A DNA stretch of 64,000 bases. Origin: Porphyrobacter sp. AAP82 (GTDB lineage Bacteria; Pseudomonadota; Alphaproteobacteria; Sphingomonadales; Sphingomonadaceae). The position numbers and the translations under genes are program-made. The stretch is from NCBI RefSeq assembly GCF_000331285.1, contig NZ_ANFX01000013.1, forward strand, positions 124,001-188,000, read 5' to 3'. Below are positions 15,449 through 24,915 of this stretch, in pieces. Position 1 is the first letter of the stretch; each line of letters begins with the position of its first letter. A model generated the notes under the pieces. It ran no database searches, was not told the DNA's origin, and saw only the letters and a list, made by a program, of their open reading frames with translations.

Positions 15449-16033
15449 TTAACCATCTAATTGTCCAGCGAAGTTCACAATTCCGTCTGCTGTAGCATAG
15501 ACGGGAGCGCCGCTGGCTGAGCGAATTGCGATCCCCTTCACTGTTCTCGTGACCCCTTCCCCTAAATCGGAGGGTGATCGGGCTGGAATGTTGACATTAG
15601 TTTGTGCCCGCCTTTGTTGGGTCTCGGGGTTAGTATTCCGAAGCCTTCCACGAAATGCGTCTACGAATACGGAATTCACTAGCAATCTACTATTGTTGAC
15701 CAACCTTTCCCCGCCACTCGTTCGAATGACACGGCAAGGGTTTTTGCAATAGACAAACTCCGCAACAGCCCCGTTGCTCCAAACTCGAGCGAGCACGTGC
15801 TCGCCGTTCGCATTTGTGCCGTAATACCGATAGCCGACGGCATCTCCAGCGACCTGTCCAGCCTCCCGTTGCTGGGGTGAGATGCCGGCTTCGTAATAGT
15901 AAATGCCATTTTCAGTGTAGATGTAGTTTGGCTTCGGGGCTGGCTTTGCAACAGCGCCATTGGGCAGCGCCATCATTGCCCATGCAGCCAATCCTACCAA
16001 TCCTGCCAATCTTTTCAGAATCATGGTATTCAC
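15449..16033 (-). CDS. secreted hypothetical protein with a truncated, M23-like C-terminus
   Basis: 194 residues: signal peptide (about 1-29, ending GAVAK), a central region with YIYTENGIYYYEAGIS and DAVGYRYYGTN, one Cys pair (VYCKNPCRVI), and a C-terminal stretch VKGIAIRSASGAPVYATADG followed by IVNFAG. That last stretch closely follows the start of the M23 (LytM) peptidase fold, usually HxGIDIxxxxGTPVYATADG, but the first zinc His is replaced by Val-Lys and the protein stops just where the rest of the fold should follow. So it is either a remnant of a longer peptidase-like gene or a short relative. Codon use is poorer in GC than the chromosome. It points away from copA and toward the island. 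Confidence 0.65.
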   Translation of the reverse strand: MNTMILKRLAGLVGLAAWAMMALPNGAVAKPAPKPNYIYTENGIYYYEAGISPQQREAGQVAGDAVGYRYYGTNANGEHVLARVWSNGAVAEFVYCKNPCRVIRTSGGERLVNNSRLLVNSVFVDAFRGRLRNTNPETQQRRAQTNVNIPARSPSDLGEGVTRTVKGIAIRSASGAPVYATADGIVNFAGQLDG

Positions 16034-16181
16034 TCACCTTGATAGGGAAGAAGGTTGCCCACTGAGATTGGCAAAGGCAAGGGTTGGTGACGAGCTCACG
16101 ATTTCCAATCGGGATCCGCCCTCACAACTGGGAGCTCTAAGAACGAGATGGATATTCGCATCGATGGGGATGATGTCACTT

Positions 16182-17891
16182 ATGAGATTTGGAGAATTAA
16201 AGCAGCCTGTTCTCACCCGCCGCCACCTCATCGCCAGAGCCGGAGCCGCCGCCGCCGCCGCGGCGATGCCCGCCTGGGCGCAGGGCTATTCGCTCCACGC
16301 CATGAAGGGCGGCGCGCCGGTCCGCGCGGGCTTTGACGCGGTTTCGGGTGCGGTGATCGACCTTGCCGTCGGGCACGGTCCGCGCAGGGTTCAGGGCAGG
16401 CGGGGGCACGCCGTCGCCGTCAACGGCTCGGTGCCGGGGCCGCTGGTCCGCCTGAAGGAGGGCCAGAACGTCCGCCTCAACGTCACCAACCATCTGGCCG
16501 AGGACACCTCGATCCACTGGCACGGCCTGTTGGTGCCGTTCCACATGGACGGGGTGCCGGGGATCAGCTTTCCCGGCATCGCGCCGGGCGAAACCTTCTC
16601 CTACGAATTCCCGGTCAAGCAATCGGGGACCTATTGGTATCACAGCCACTCGGGGCTTCAGGAGCAGCAGGGGCATTACGGCCCGCTGGTGATCGACCCG
16701 GCGAGCGACGAACCGGCGCAGTACGAGCGCGACTATATCCTGCTGCTCAGCGAGTTCACCCCGCTCCATCCTCACCGGATCATGGACCGCCTGCGCAAGG
16801 GCGAGGGCTATTTCAACTACCAGCAGACCGCCTGGGCCGATGACTACCCGCTCTCGGCCGAAGACCGCCGGATGTGGGCCGAAATGCGCATGCCCGCAAC
16901 CGACATCGCCGATGTGACGGGCAGCACCTACACCTATCTCGCCAACGGACGCGGGCCGAAGGAGGGGCTGGAGTTCGCGTTCAATCCCGGCGAGCGCATC
17001 CGCCTGCGCGTCATCAACGGGTCGGCGATGACCTTCTTCAACCTGCGCATCCCGGGCCTTGCGATGACGGTGATCGCCGCTGACGGGCAGAACGTGGCTC
17101 CGGTGGAGGTCGACGAGTTCCAGATCGGCACCGCCGAGACCTATGACGTGATCATCCGGCCCACCGCCGAGGCCTATACCATCATCGCCGAGAGCATGGA
17201 CCGTTCCGGCATGGCGCTCGCCACGCTCGCCAGCCGCCCGGGCGCGCGTGCGGCGATTCCGCCGCCGAGGAAGCCACCGCTGCTGACCATGGCCGACATG
17301 GGCATGGATCATGGGCCGGGCGCGCATTCGATGGAGGGCATGACGATGCGCGACACGCTGCTGCTGCAGCCCGATGTGAAGGTGGGCCCGGGCATCGACA
17401 TGGTCTCGATGAACCCGGTCGACAGGCTCGGCGATCCGGGGCTCGGCCTGCGCGACGTTGCGCACCGCGTGCTCAACTACCGGATGCTCGCCGCGCGCGA
17501 GCCCAATGCCGACACCCGCGAGCCGTCACGCCTGCTGGAGCTGCACCTCACCGGCAACATGGAGCGCTACATGTGGTCCTTCGACGGCGAGATGTATTCG
17601 GCCGTTACCGACAAGCCGATCCGCTTCGCCCACCACGAGCGGGTGCGCGTGAAGCTCGTCAACAACACCATGATGGCGCACCCGATCCACCTGCACGGGA
17701 TGTTCTTCACCCTCGTCAACGGCGAGAGCCCCGCCCGCCAGCCGCGCAAATCGGTGGTGATCGTCCAGCCGGGGGCCTCGGCGCAGTTCGATCTCACCGC
17801 CGATGCGCCGGGCGACTGGGCGTTCCACTGCCACCTGCTCTACCACATGCACGGCGGGATGATGCAGACCGTGACGGTGATGGGGCCATGA
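16182..17891 (+). CDS. copA: CopA-type multicopper oxidase
   Basis: Periplasmic copper oxidase and copper-tolerance protein of about 569 residues, Tat-exported (TRRHLIARAG followed by an Ala run). The copper ligands are complete: HWHG (112-115), HSHSG (154-158), a C-terminal HPIHLHG and HCHLLYHMHGGM. A Met/His-rich segment (MADMGMDHGPGAHSMEGM) marks it as a copper-binding CopA rather than a laccase. The open frame extends to 15960, but sequence before about 16195 is AT-rich island DNA, so the ATG at 16182 (or 16167) is only a provisional start. Its stop overlaps the copB start by four bases. No copRS-type regulator is adjacent. Confidence 0.92.
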   Translation: MRFGELKQPVLTRRHLIARAGAAAAAAAMPAWAQGYSLHAMKGGAPVRAGFDAVSGAVIDLAVGHGPRRVQGRRGHAVAVNGSVPGPLVRLKEGQNVRLNVTNHLAEDTSIHWHGLLVPFHMDGVPGISFPGIAPGETFSYEFPVKQSGTYWYHSHSGLQEQQGHYGPLVIDPASDEPAQYERDYILLLSEFTPLHPHRIMDRLRKGEGYFNYQQTAWADDYPLSAEDRRMWAEMRMPATDIADVTGSTYTYLANGRGPKEGLEFAFNPGERIRLRVINGSAMTFFNLRIPGLAMTVIAADGQNVAPVEVDEFQIGTAETYDVIIRPTAEAYTIIAESMDRSGMALATLASRPGARAAIPPPRKPPLLTMADMGMDHGPGAHSMEGMTMRDTLLLQPDVKVGPGIDMVSMNPVDRLGDPGLGLRDVAHRVLNYRMLAAREPNADTREPSRLLELHLTGNMERYMWSFDGEMYSAVTDKPIRFAHHERVRVKLVNNTMMAHPIHLHGMFFTLVNGESPARQPRKSVVIVQPGASAQFDLTADAPGDWAFHCHLLYHMHGGMMQTVTVMGP

Positions 17892-18742
17892 GCGCCGCGC
17901 TGCTTGGGTTGGCCATGTTGGCGCTCGCCGCGCAGGACCCGCATGCCGGGCACGAGATGGCCGCCGATCCCGCAGCCCCCGCCTCGCCCGGGCCGGTGAT
18001 GGAAACCCCGCCTCCGCCCGAGGCCGGCAGCGGGCCGCCGCGTGCGGCCGATGCGATCTGGGGCGCCGAGGCAATGGCCGCCTCGCGCGCCGACCTGAAG
18101 GAGATGCATGGCGATTTCCCGCTGTTCTGGCTTCAGGGCGACCGGCTCGAGGCGCAGGTCCGGGACGGTTCGGACGCCTATCTGTGGGACATTCAGGGCT
18201 ATTACGGCGGCCCGACCGATCGCCTGTGGTTCAAGACCGAGGGCGAGGGCGAATGGGGCCGCGCGCCCGGGGATGCGGAGGTGCAGGCGCTCTATTCGCA
18301 TGCCGTCGCGCCGTTCTGGGACCTGCAAGCCGGGGTGCGCCACGATATCGCCGGGCCCGACACCACCCATGCGGTGATCGGCATCCAGGGACTTGCCCCC
18401 TACATGTTCGAGATCGACGCCGCGCTGTTCCTCAGCACGCGGGGCGATGTGACCGCGCGGATCGAGGCCGAGGTCGACCAGCGCATCACCCAGCGCCTGA
18501 TCCTCCAGCCGCGCGTGGAGGCCCATCTGGCAGGCCAGGACATCCCCGCTCTTGGCATCGGTGCCGGGATCGACCAGATCGAGATCGGCGCGCGGCTGCG
18601 CTACGAGTTGAAGCGCGAATTCGCGCCCTATATCGGCATCGAGCAAACATGGCGCACCGGCCAGGGCGCCGATTACGCGCGGGCGAGGGGGGAAGGCACA
18701 TCGGCCACCAGCCTCATCGCCGGCATCCGCTTCTGGTTCTGA
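17888..18742 (+). CDS. copB: copper resistance protein B (outer membrane)
   Basis: 284 residues. An N-terminal signal-like segment is followed by a His/Met-containing stretch (DPHAGHEMAADP) and a proline-rich region, then the CopB outer-membrane domain with LWFKTEGEGEWG, YSHAVAPFWDLQAGVRHD and a C-terminal aromatic strand SLIAGIRFWF as expected for a beta-barrel. It binds copper at the cell surface side of the periplasm and works with CopA. The ATG overlaps the copA stop (ATGA); the longer open frame seen upstream is a shadow of copA. Confidence 0.93.
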   Translation: MSAALLGLAMLALAAQDPHAGHEMAADPAAPASPGPVMETPPPPEAGSGPPRAADAIWGAEAMAASRADLKEMHGDFPLFWLQGDRLEAQVRDGSDAYLWDIQGYYGGPTDRLWFKTEGEGEWGRAPGDAEVQALYSHAVAPFWDLQAGVRHDIAGPDTTHAVIGIQGLAPYMFEIDAALFLSTRGDVTARIEAEVDQRITQRLILQPRVEAHLAGQDIPALGIGAGIDQIEIGARLRYELKREFAPYIGIEQTWRTGQGADYARARGEGTSATSLIAGIRFWF

Positions 18743-18766
18743 CAAGACGAAGGACGTCATTTCCCC

Positions 18767-19150
18767 ATGCGTATCCCCGCCATCCTCGCCGCCCTCGCGC
18801 TCACCGCCCTGACGCCCGCCGCGCCGCTGCTTGCGCATGTCAAGCTGGCCGCCTCCACTCCGGCGCAGGGCGCTGCGGCCAAGGGCACCAGGGTCGTGAC
18901 CCTGACCTTCTCGGAGAAGGTCAACCCCGCCAAGGCGAGCGCCACCATCGTCATGACCGCGATGCCGGGGATGAAGGATCACCCCGAAATGCTGATCCGC
19001 AACTTCACCGCCAGCTGGTCGGCCGACGGCAAGACGCTGACGCTCGCGCTGAAGAAGCCCCTGCCCGCCGGCACCTATGACGTGCGCTGGCAGGCCGCCG
19101 CTGCCGACGGCCATGCCATGACGGGCAAGGTCACCTTCTCGGTCAGCTAG
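18767..19150 (+). CDS. copC: CopC-type periplasmic copper-binding protein
   Basis: 127 residues. The signal peptide ends LLA, leaving a mature N-terminal His ([12 protein letters not shown]), the histidine-brace copper ligand of CopC proteins; the second His lies in [12 protein letters not shown] near the C-terminus. The length is normal. It starts 24 bases after copB. No copD follows: the next gene (DUF885 protein) is on the opposite strand and its stop overlaps the end of copC by eight bases, so the operon ends here as copABC without the membrane partner CopD. Confidence 0.93.
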   Translation: MRIPAILAALALTALTPAAPLLAHVKLAASTPAQGAAAKGTRVVTLTFSEKVNPAKASATIVMTAMPGMKDHPEMLIRNFTASWSADGKTLTLALKKPLPAGTYDVRWQAAAADGHAMTGKVTFSVS

Positions 19151-20996
19151 CCAGCTTCGCGGCGATCCATTCGTCGACCCGGCGTTCGAGAATCGAGAGC
19201 GGCTGCGATCCGCTGGCGATCAGGAGATCGTGGAAGCCCTTCACATCGAACGTGCCGCCGAGCGTCTTTTCCGCCCGTGCGCGCAGCTCCATGATCTTGA
19301 GCATCCCGATCTTGTAGCCGGTCGCCTGCCCGGGGAGCGTGATGTAGCGCCGCACTTCCGAGCGCGAGCGTTCGATCGGCTGGCGGCCGGTCTCGTTCAT
19401 GTATTGGACCGCCTCGTCCTCGGTCCAGCCCATCGCGTGGATGCCGGTGTCGACCACCAGCCGCGCCGCGCGGAACAGTTCGGCATCGAGGCGCATGAAG
19501 TCCGCCGCGATATCGGGATAGGCGCCCATTTCCTTGCAGACAGCCTCGGCATAAAGCCCCCAGCCCTCGCCGAAAGCGACATAGCCGGTGACCGAGCGGA
19601 ACTTGGACCCGCCCTGCTGGCGCACCTGGATATCGCCCTGCGTGTTATGCCCGGGCACCGCCTCGTGGCACATCAGCGTGTACATGGCGGCCGGATCGGG
19701 CACCGTGCCGACGAGGTGGACATAGGTCTTCGCCGGGCGCTTGCCGTCGGGGCTCGGCGCCGAGGCGTGGGCCGCGCCGCCCGCGACTTCGGAAAAGGCG
19801 GGTTCGCGCACCACCTCGATCCCGTAGGCGGGCAGCTCGCCGAACCAGGCGGGCAGCAGCGTGCGGGTGTGGGCCACGAAGGCGTTGGCGGTGTCGAGAT
19901 ATTCCTTGCGCGCCGCATCGTCATACTGGCGCGGCGGGTAGAGCCGCTTGCGTTCCGCATAGAAGGCGCTGCGGTCGGCGAAGCCGGCCTGACGCGCGAG
20001 GGCGTCCTGCTCGGCCTCGATCCGCGCGACTTCGGCAAGGCCGGTCGCGTGGATCTGGGCCGCGGTCATGTCGGTGGTGGTGACGAGCCGCAACTCGCGC
20101 TCGTAGTATTCGAGGCCGCCCGGCAGGGTCAGCGCGCCGACCTTGCCGCTGGGCGCGGTGGGCAGGCTTGCCTCGGCCCAGGCGATGACCTTGGTATAGG
20201 CAGGCTTCAGCCCGAGAATGGCGGCCTTCGCCTCTTCGAGCAGTGCAGCGGCATCGGCATCGGGAAGCGTGCCGGCGCTGACCAGTGCGGCGGTCTTGGC
20301 CTTCACGTCGGCCCACAGCGCCGCATCCGGAGCCCCAGAGTCATTGGCTCCATAGGGCGCGCCCGAAGTCAGCTTGCGGCTGCCTTCGATGATCGTCTCG
20401 AACTGGAAGCGCGGCGGATTGATCCCGGCCTGCTGGCTCGCCTGGGTCCGCTCCAGCGCGCGTTCGAGCTGCGCGGGCATGGCCTTGAGCCGGGCGATGT
20501 AGTTCCTGAGATCGGTCACATCGGCGACGGTGTGGGTGTTGATCAGGAAATCGGGCAGCTGGCTATGTGCCGAATAAAGCCGCGAATAGAACGGCGGACG
20601 GTAGATGCGGTTGGCAAGGCTCTGCTCGGCGCGGTCGGCCTCGAGCGCCCAGATGTCGTAATTGACCTGGGCTTGCGGCGAAAGCCTGGCGCGGTCGAAC
20701 ATCGCCTGCATCCGCGCGACGCTGGCCCTGCGCCATGCGGCGTCGGCGCGCGCGGCTTCGTCGGAATTGTCGTTCCAGCGGTCGCCGCCGTCCTTGATGC
20801 CGAGCCGCGTCGCCAGCTGGGGCTGGGTCTTCACATAGGCGGCGAATTCGGCGTCGAGGAAGATCGTCAGCCGCGTGTCCTCGCTGATCGCGGGTGCAGG
20901 CGCGGCGGGCGCGGCGGCGGTCTGGGCCGAAACGGCCGCGGGCAGGCTCGCTGCGGCAAGCGCCATGGCGAGGCTGAAGGTCAGCTTGTGTGTCAT
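19143..20996 (-). CDS. DUF885 family secreted peptidase-like protein
   Basis: 617 residues with signal peptide (about 1-25, ending VSAQT) and a DUF885 domain over the remainder. The zinc-peptidase-like motif is [14 protein letters not shown], followed about 50 residues later by [14 protein letters not shown], both hallmarks of the family, which is distantly related to gluzincin carboxypeptidases. A periplasmic or surface peptidase is likely; the substrate is unknown. The start at 20996 ([13 protein letters not shown]) is chosen since the very long open frame continuing upstream is a shadow of the ald gene. It ends convergently with copC, overlapping by eight bases. Confidence 0.9.
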   Translation of the reverse strand: MTHKLTFSLAMALAAASLPAAVSAQTAAAPAAPAPAISEDTRLTIFLDAEFAAYVKTQPQLATRLGIKDGGDRWNDNSDEAARADAAWRRASVARMQAMFDRARLSPQAQVNYDIWALEADRAEQSLANRIYRPPFYSRLYSAHSQLPDFLINTHTVADVTDLRNYIARLKAMPAQLERALERTQASQQAGINPPRFQFETIIEGSRKLTSGAPYGANDSGAPDAALWADVKAKTAALVSAGTLPDADAAALLEEAKAAILGLKPAYTKVIAWAEASLPTAPSGKVGALTLPGGLEYYERELRLVTTTDMTAAQIHATGLAEVARIEAEQDALARQAGFADRSAFYAERKRLYPPRQYDDAARKEYLDTANAFVAHTRTLLPAWFGELPAYGIEVVREPAFSEVAGGAAHASAPSPDGKRPAKTYVHLVGTVPDPAAMYTLMCHEAVPGHNTQGDIQVRQQGGSKFRSVTGYVAFGEGWGLYAEAVCKEMGAYPDIAADFMRLDAELFRAARLVVDTGIHAMGWTEDEAVQYMNETGRQPIERSRSEVRRYITLPGQATGYKIGMLKIMELRARAEKTLGGTFDVKGFHDLLIASGSQPLSILERRVDEWIAAKLAS

Positions 20997-21091
20997 CGAT
21001 AGTCCCCTTCGCGCGCATGACGGCGCAGGCGATCTGCCTAGCCGGAGAGGGGGTCCCGATGAAGCCCCCTTCGTCGAGCCATGGGCGCGCT

Positions 21092-22186
21092 TCAGCCGAG
21101 CGGCAGGCCCAGCGCCTCGGCGACTGCGGCGATGTGGAGCTTGCCGCCCGAGACGTTGAGCCCCGCCGCCAGATGCGGGTCCGCCGCCATCGCCCCGTCG
21201 GCGCCCTTGCCCGCGAGCTTCAGCACAAACGGCAGCGTCGCATTGCCGAGCGCCATGGTCGAGGTGCGCGCGACCGCGCCGGGCATGTTGGCGACGCAGT
21301 AATGGATCACGCCGTCCACCTCGAACACCGGGTTTTGGTGGGTGGTGGGGCGCGAGGTCTCGAAACAGCCGCCCTGGTCGATCGCGATGTCGACCACCAC
21401 CGCGCCCGGGCGCATGCTGGCGATCATCGCGCGGGTGACGAGCTTGGGCGCGGCCGCGCCCGGCACCAGCACCGCGCCGATCACGAGGTCGGCCCCCGCC
21501 ACCGCCTCGGCCATCGCCGCCGAGGAGGCAAAGGCGGTGCGCACCTGATTGCCGAACACCGTGTCGAGCTCGGCAAGGCGGCGGTTGGCAATGTCGAAGA
21601 TCGTCACATCGGCGCGCAGGCCGACCGCCATCTGCGCCGCGTTGAGCCCGGCGACCCCGCCGCCGATGATCACCACGCGGCCCGGCTCGACCCCCGGCAC
21701 CCCGCCCAGCAGCACCCCGCGCCCGCCCTGGTGCTTTTCGAGATAATGCGCTCCGCACTGGACGCTCATCCGCCCCGCGACTTCCGACATCGGCTTGAGG
21801 AGCGGCAGCGAGCCGTCGGGCGCGGTCACCGTCTCGTAGGCGATGCACGTCGCACCGGACGCCATCAGCCCCTCGGTCTGCGGCTTGTCGGCGGCGAGGT
21901 GGAGGTAGGTGAACAGCAGGTGGTGGGGACGCAGCAGCGCGATTTCGGACGCCTGCGGTTCCTTGACCTTGACGATCATCTGCGCGGCCTCGAACACCGC
22001 GGCCGCATCGGGGAGGATGCTCGCACCGGCGGCAACATAGGCGGCATCGCCGAAATCGACGCCTGCGCCCGCGCCCGCCTGCACCACCACCTCGTGGCCC
22101 GCGCGCACCAGTTCGCCGACTGCCGCAGGGGTCAGGCCGACGCGGTATTCGTTGTTCTTGATCTCGGTGGGAACGCCGACGCGCAT
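21092..22186 (-). CDS. ald: alanine dehydrogenase
   Basis: NAD-dependent oxidative deamination of L-alanine to pyruvate and ammonia, cytoplasmic. 364 residues, normal length. Begins [18 protein letters not shown], with the substrate-binding Arg and Lys; KVKEPQASE and [10 protein letters not shown] carry the catalytic Lys and His; [17 protein letters not shown] is the NAD-binding Rossmann loop. It is transcribed divergently from an Lrp/AsnC regulator (22327), the usual pairing of ald with its activator, so alanine-dependent control through the shared 140-base gap is likely. The start at 22186 fits the family; upstream residues in frame are not protein-like. Confidence 0.97.
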   Translation of the reverse strand: MRVGVPTEIKNNEYRVGLTPAAVGELVRAGHEVVVQAGAGAGVDFGDAAYVAAGASILPDAAAVFEAAQMIVKVKEPQASEIALLRPHHLLFTYLHLAADKPQTEGLMASGATCIAYETVTAPDGSLPLLKPMSEVAGRMSVQCGAHYLEKHQGGRGVLLGGVPGVEPGRVVIIGGGVAGLNAAQMAVGLRADVTIFDIANRRLAELDTVFGNQVRTAFASSAAMAEAVAGADLVIGAVLVPGAAAPKLVTRAMIASMRPGAVVVDIAIDQGGCFETSRPTTHQNPVFEVDGVIHYCVANMPGAVARTSTMALGNATLPFVLKLAGKGADGAMAADPHLAAGLNVSGGKLHIAAVAEALGLPLG

Positions 22187-22277
22187 GGGAACTCTCCTGC
22201 TCCAGGTCTCGTGTGCCGCTTGTAGCAGGAGGGCCGCGCGCCTTCTTCGCAATGATCGCCGGCGCGGGGGGGGGCTT

Positions 22278-22325
22278 TGCGGGAAATTCTTGCGTCATGG
22301 CGTGCCTGAGCGCATGAAAATCCCG
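22278..22325. promoter_or_regulatory. dyad in the ald/lrp divergent promoter, probable regulator binding site
   Basis: GCGGGAAATTCTTGCG (22278-22293) and, on the other strand, GCGGGATTTTCATGCG (22325-22310) match at 13 of 16 positions, separated by 16 bases. The right arm ends one base before the regulator ATG. The size and spacing suit two dimers of an Lrp-type protein, with autoregulation expected. Confidence 0.55.
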
Positions 22326-22326
22326 C

Positions 22327-22767
22327 ATGGACCGCATCGACCGGAAAATTCTTGACCTGCTCGGGCAGGACTCGCGTCTCACCGGCGAGCAGCTGGGCGA
22401 GCGGGTCGGCCTTTCGCCCTCGGCCGCGCACCGGCGGGTCAAGGCGCTTGAGGAAAGCGGCGCGATCCTCGGCTACCGCGCGCGGCTGTCGCGCACGGCG
22501 CGCGGCAACCCCTCGACCGTGTTCGTGCAGGTCACCCTCACCGACCAGCGCCAGGCGACCATGCTGGCCTTCGAGGAGGCCCTCGCCCGCACCCGCCAGA
22601 TTGCCGAGGCGCACCTGATGAGCGGGCAGTCGGACTATCTCGTCAAGGTGCTGGTGCCGGGCGCTGACAGCTACGAGCGCATCCACCGCGAGATCCTCTC
22701 GGCGCTGCCCGGCGTGCAGCGGCTGGTCAGCCAGTTCACGATCCGCACCCTCGAAGGCGGCGACTGA
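22327..22767 (+). CDS. Lrp/AsnC family transcription regulator, probably of ald
   Basis: 146 residues: N-terminal helix-turn-helix ([39 protein letters not shown]), a short linker with [12 protein letters not shown], and the C-terminal ligand-binding RAM domain ([14 protein letters not shown]). These proteins bind amino acids and switch oligomeric state. Divergent orientation to alanine dehydrogenase makes L-alanine the likely effector. No clear Shine-Dalgarno sequence precedes the ATG at 22327, where one arm of an inverted repeat sits instead, so initiation may be leaderless or weak. No better start is seen in frame. Confidence 0.93.
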   Translation: MDRIDRKILDLLGQDSRLTGEQLGERVGLSPSAAHRRVKALEESGAILGYRARLSRTARGNPSTVFVQVTLTDQRQATMLAFEEALARTRQIAEAHLMSGQSDYLVKVLVPGADSYERIHREILSALPGVQRLVSQFTIRTLEGGD

Positions 22768-22990
22768 GCCTCCCGCGGCCGCGCGCCCTGGTCGGGGCGG
22801 GTGGGCAATTGCGGCAATTCCGATACAATCATGACAAAGCGATGAAAGACTCTCGTCCTACGCCACCGAGGTTTCGTCGCATGCCCCTTGTTTTCCGTGG
22901 AGGAAGCCTGATCTGGGCCTATCCGTTCTGTTACATTTCAGGGTCAGGATTGCAGTAGAAAGTTAGTTTTCCGACAGGTATAGGACCAAT

Positions 22991-24025
22991 ATGGCAACGC
23001 CGATCTACGAATTTGCCCAGATTCCGCGGCTCGATCCCGCCGTGAAGGCGCGCGGCCGGGTGCGGCGCGTGCGCGATGCGGGGCAGGCTCCGACGGTCGG
23101 CGTCATCTACAATCCGCGCAGCCACCGCAATCTCGGTGCCGATTTCGACTGCGGCATCTGCCCGCATGTCCACATCGCCCAGCCGCGCGAACGCGGGCAG
23201 CTGCCGCAGGCGCTTGCCGAATTCGCCGCCAAGGGCATTGACCTGCTCGTCATCAACGGCGGCGACGGCACGGTGCGCGACGTGCTGACCTGCGGGCAGG
23301 CGGTGTTCGGCGATGACTGGCCGGCGGTCGCGGTGCTCCCCAAGGGCAAGACCAATGCGCTGACCGTCGATCTCGGCGTGCCCGAGGACTGGGGCCTGCA
23401 GGATGCGATCGACGCGCTCGATCACGGTAGCCGCGTCCATCGCCGCCCGATGCTGGTGTCGGCCAAGAGCGAGCCGGGCAAGCGCGTGGCGGGCTTCATC
23501 ATGGGCGCGGGCGCCTTCACCAAGGCAACCCAGACCGGGCAGAGCGCGCACAAGCTGGGCGCCTTCGACAGCATGGTCGTGGCGGTGACCGGCGTGTGGG
23601 CGCTGCTGCAATCGCTGTTCGCCGGGCGCGGCAATGCCTGGCGCAAGGGCGCAGGGATGGCGATCGGGCTTGGCACCGCAGATGCGCCGATGGCCCATAG
23701 CGGCCATGGCGATCCGGCGATGCGCCAGCTGCTGTTCGCCTCGACCCTCGAAAGGCTCCCCGCCGGAATCCGGCCCTTCGGCGCGCTGCGCAGCGGGCTC
23801 AAGCTCGTCGCGGTCGACCAGATCCCGCGCCGCACCACCGCGCTGATCCCGCTGGTGCTGACCGGCAAGCTCAAGGGCAACCTGCGCAGCCGCGGCATCC
23901 ACCAGCTCGCCGCGAGCCAGTTCAGCCTGGCGATCGACGACCAGTTCATTCTCGACGGCGAGGCCTTCCCGGCGGGCGACTATCGCATCGAGCAGGGGCC
24001 GGAGCTCGCTTTCGTGGCACCATGA
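22991..24025 (+). CDS. diacylglycerol/lipid kinase family protein
   Basis: 344 residues with a DAGK catalytic domain: VGVIYNPRSHRN near residue 37, the nucleotide-binding loop INGGDGTVRDVL near 90 and LPKGKTNALTVDLGVP near 113. The C-terminal half is the second lobe with DDQFILDGE. It would phosphorylate a lipid such as diacylglycerol to phosphatidic acid at the membrane, although other lipids are possible in this family. A GGTATAGGACC stretch before the ATG gives a modest ribosome-binding site. The stop overlaps the next gene by four bases; since that gene looks like a CDP-DAG synthase, the two could carry out consecutive steps of phospholipid synthesis. Confidence 0.88.
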   Translation: MATPIYEFAQIPRLDPAVKARGRVRRVRDAGQAPTVGVIYNPRSHRNLGADFDCGICPHVHIAQPRERGQLPQALAEFAAKGIDLLVINGGDGTVRDVLTCGQAVFGDDWPAVAVLPKGKTNALTVDLGVPEDWGLQDAIDALDHGSRVHRRPMLVSAKSEPGKRVAGFIMGAGAFTKATQTGQSAHKLGAFDSMVVAVTGVWALLQSLFAGRGNAWRKGAGMAIGLGTADAPMAHSGHGDPAMRQLLFASTLERLPAGIRPFGALRSGLKLVAVDQIPRRTTALIPLVLTGKLKGNLRSRGIHQLAASQFSLAIDDQFILDGEAFPAGDYRIEQGPELAFVAP

Positions 24026-24915
24026 CGGGCGCGCTGGCCGAGCGCATTGCCGCGCGCCTTGCTGTCCCCGTCGATCCCGCCGTCGCCACCTTCGCGCGCG
24101 CGCTGGCCGAGGCTGCGGGGGCGCGGGCGGTGCTGTTCTACGGATCGAACCTGAGGACGGGCGCGCTTGAGGGCGTGCTCGATTTCTACCTGCTGCTGCC
24201 GGGCGCGAAGGAAAGCGCGATCTGGCCGCGCGTGTCCTATCACGAGCGGGCGCATGGCACGGCAACCCTGCGCGCCAAGGTTGCAACGATGCGCCTTGCG
24301 ACCTTTGCCAAGGCCGCCAGCGGCGCGCTCGCCGATACCACCATCTGGGCGCGTTTCGTCCAGCCATCGGCGCTGATCTGGGCCGAAGATGATGCCGCAC
24401 GCGGCGAGGTCATCGCCGCGATCGCCGCCGCCGCCGCCACCGCCGCGCGCCTGGCCGCCGCGCTCGGGCCTGCCAGCGGGACGGCGGAGGATTACTGGCG
24501 CGCGCTGTTCCGCGCCACCTACAGCGCCGAATTCCGGGTCGAGAAGCAGGGGCGCGAAAACGATATCCTCAGCGTCAACGCCGATCACTTCGCCGGGCTC
24601 CTCCCGCTCGCGCTCGAAGCAGCGGGGATCGATCCGGGGGTGGAGGGCGCCACCCTCGCACCGCGCCTGCCGTCGGCACAGCGCGCGCGCATCACCGGCT
24701 GGTGGAAACGCCGGCGCCGGCTGGGCAAGCCGCTCAACCTGCTGCGGCTGGTGAAGGCGAGCACCACCTTCGAGGGCGCGGCGCGCTATGCCGCATGGAA
24801 GATCGAGCGGCACACCGGCATGCCGGTCAAGGTCACGCCGTTCCGCGAGCGCTTCCCGCTGCTTGCAGCGCCGCAAGTGCTCTTTGATTTATGGCACTAC
24901 AAACGTCGCACCTGA
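24022..24915 (+). CDS. Tam41-like phosphatidate cytidylyltransferase candidate
   Basis: 297 residues, cytoplasmic, no membrane segments. Near the N-terminus, RAVLFYGSNLRTGALEGVLD has the Gly-Ser plus downstream Asp pattern of nucleotidyltransferases in the same form as mitochondrial Tam41 (YGSGVF...MxDF). Later segments also follow Tam41: LRAKVATMRLATFAK, IWARFVQPSALIWAED and FRATYSAEFRVEKQGRENDI. Tam41 enzymes turn phosphatidic acid and CTP into CDP-diacylglycerol and are unrelated to the usual bacterial CdsA. The gene is co-translated with a lipid kinase whose product would be the substrate, which supports the idea. The assignment is by eye, without an alignment. Confidence 0.65.
   Translation: MTGALAERIAARLAVPVDPAVATFARALAEAAGARAVLFYGSNLRTGALEGVLDFYLLLPGAKESAIWPRVSYHERAHGTATLRAKVATMRLATFAKAASGALADTTIWARFVQPSALIWAEDDAARGEVIAAIAAAAATAARLAAALGPASGTAEDYWRALFRATYSAEFRVEKQGRENDILSVNADHFAGLLPLALEAAGIDPGVEGATLAPRLPSAQRARITGWWKRRRRLGKPLNLLRLVKASTTFEGAARYAAWKIERHTGMPVKVTPFRERFPLLAAPQVLFDLWHYKRRT

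Larger units (their letters stand above)
11461..16200. mobile_element. integrative island or its remnant at tRNA-Arg(CCG)
   Basis: Starts at the 3' end of tRNA-Arg and extends to the point, near 16200, where strongly GC-rich codon use resumes inside the first codons of copA. The contents are two tyrosine recombinases in opposite orientation (11614 and 14365), two membrane-protein genes between them, and two further orphan genes. Intergenic DNA is AT-rich (for example 11461-11600 and 14941-15108). I looked for a second copy of the tRNA 3' end (GGTTCGAATCCTGTCGGG) near the right border on both strands and did not find one, so the right end is placed only by composition and the element may be decayed or composite. 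Confidence 0.65.

Noticed and set aside
14940..16250. Search for a second attachment-site copy of the tRNA-Arg 3' end
   Set aside because: Only short chance matches (such as GGGCACCAG near 15437) were seen; none long enough to call.
16148..16336. Open frame starting MDIRIDGDDVTYEIW just before copA
   Set aside because: The first 20 codons look reasonable but the rest is an out-of-frame reading of copA; could be a truncated start, not supported as a gene.
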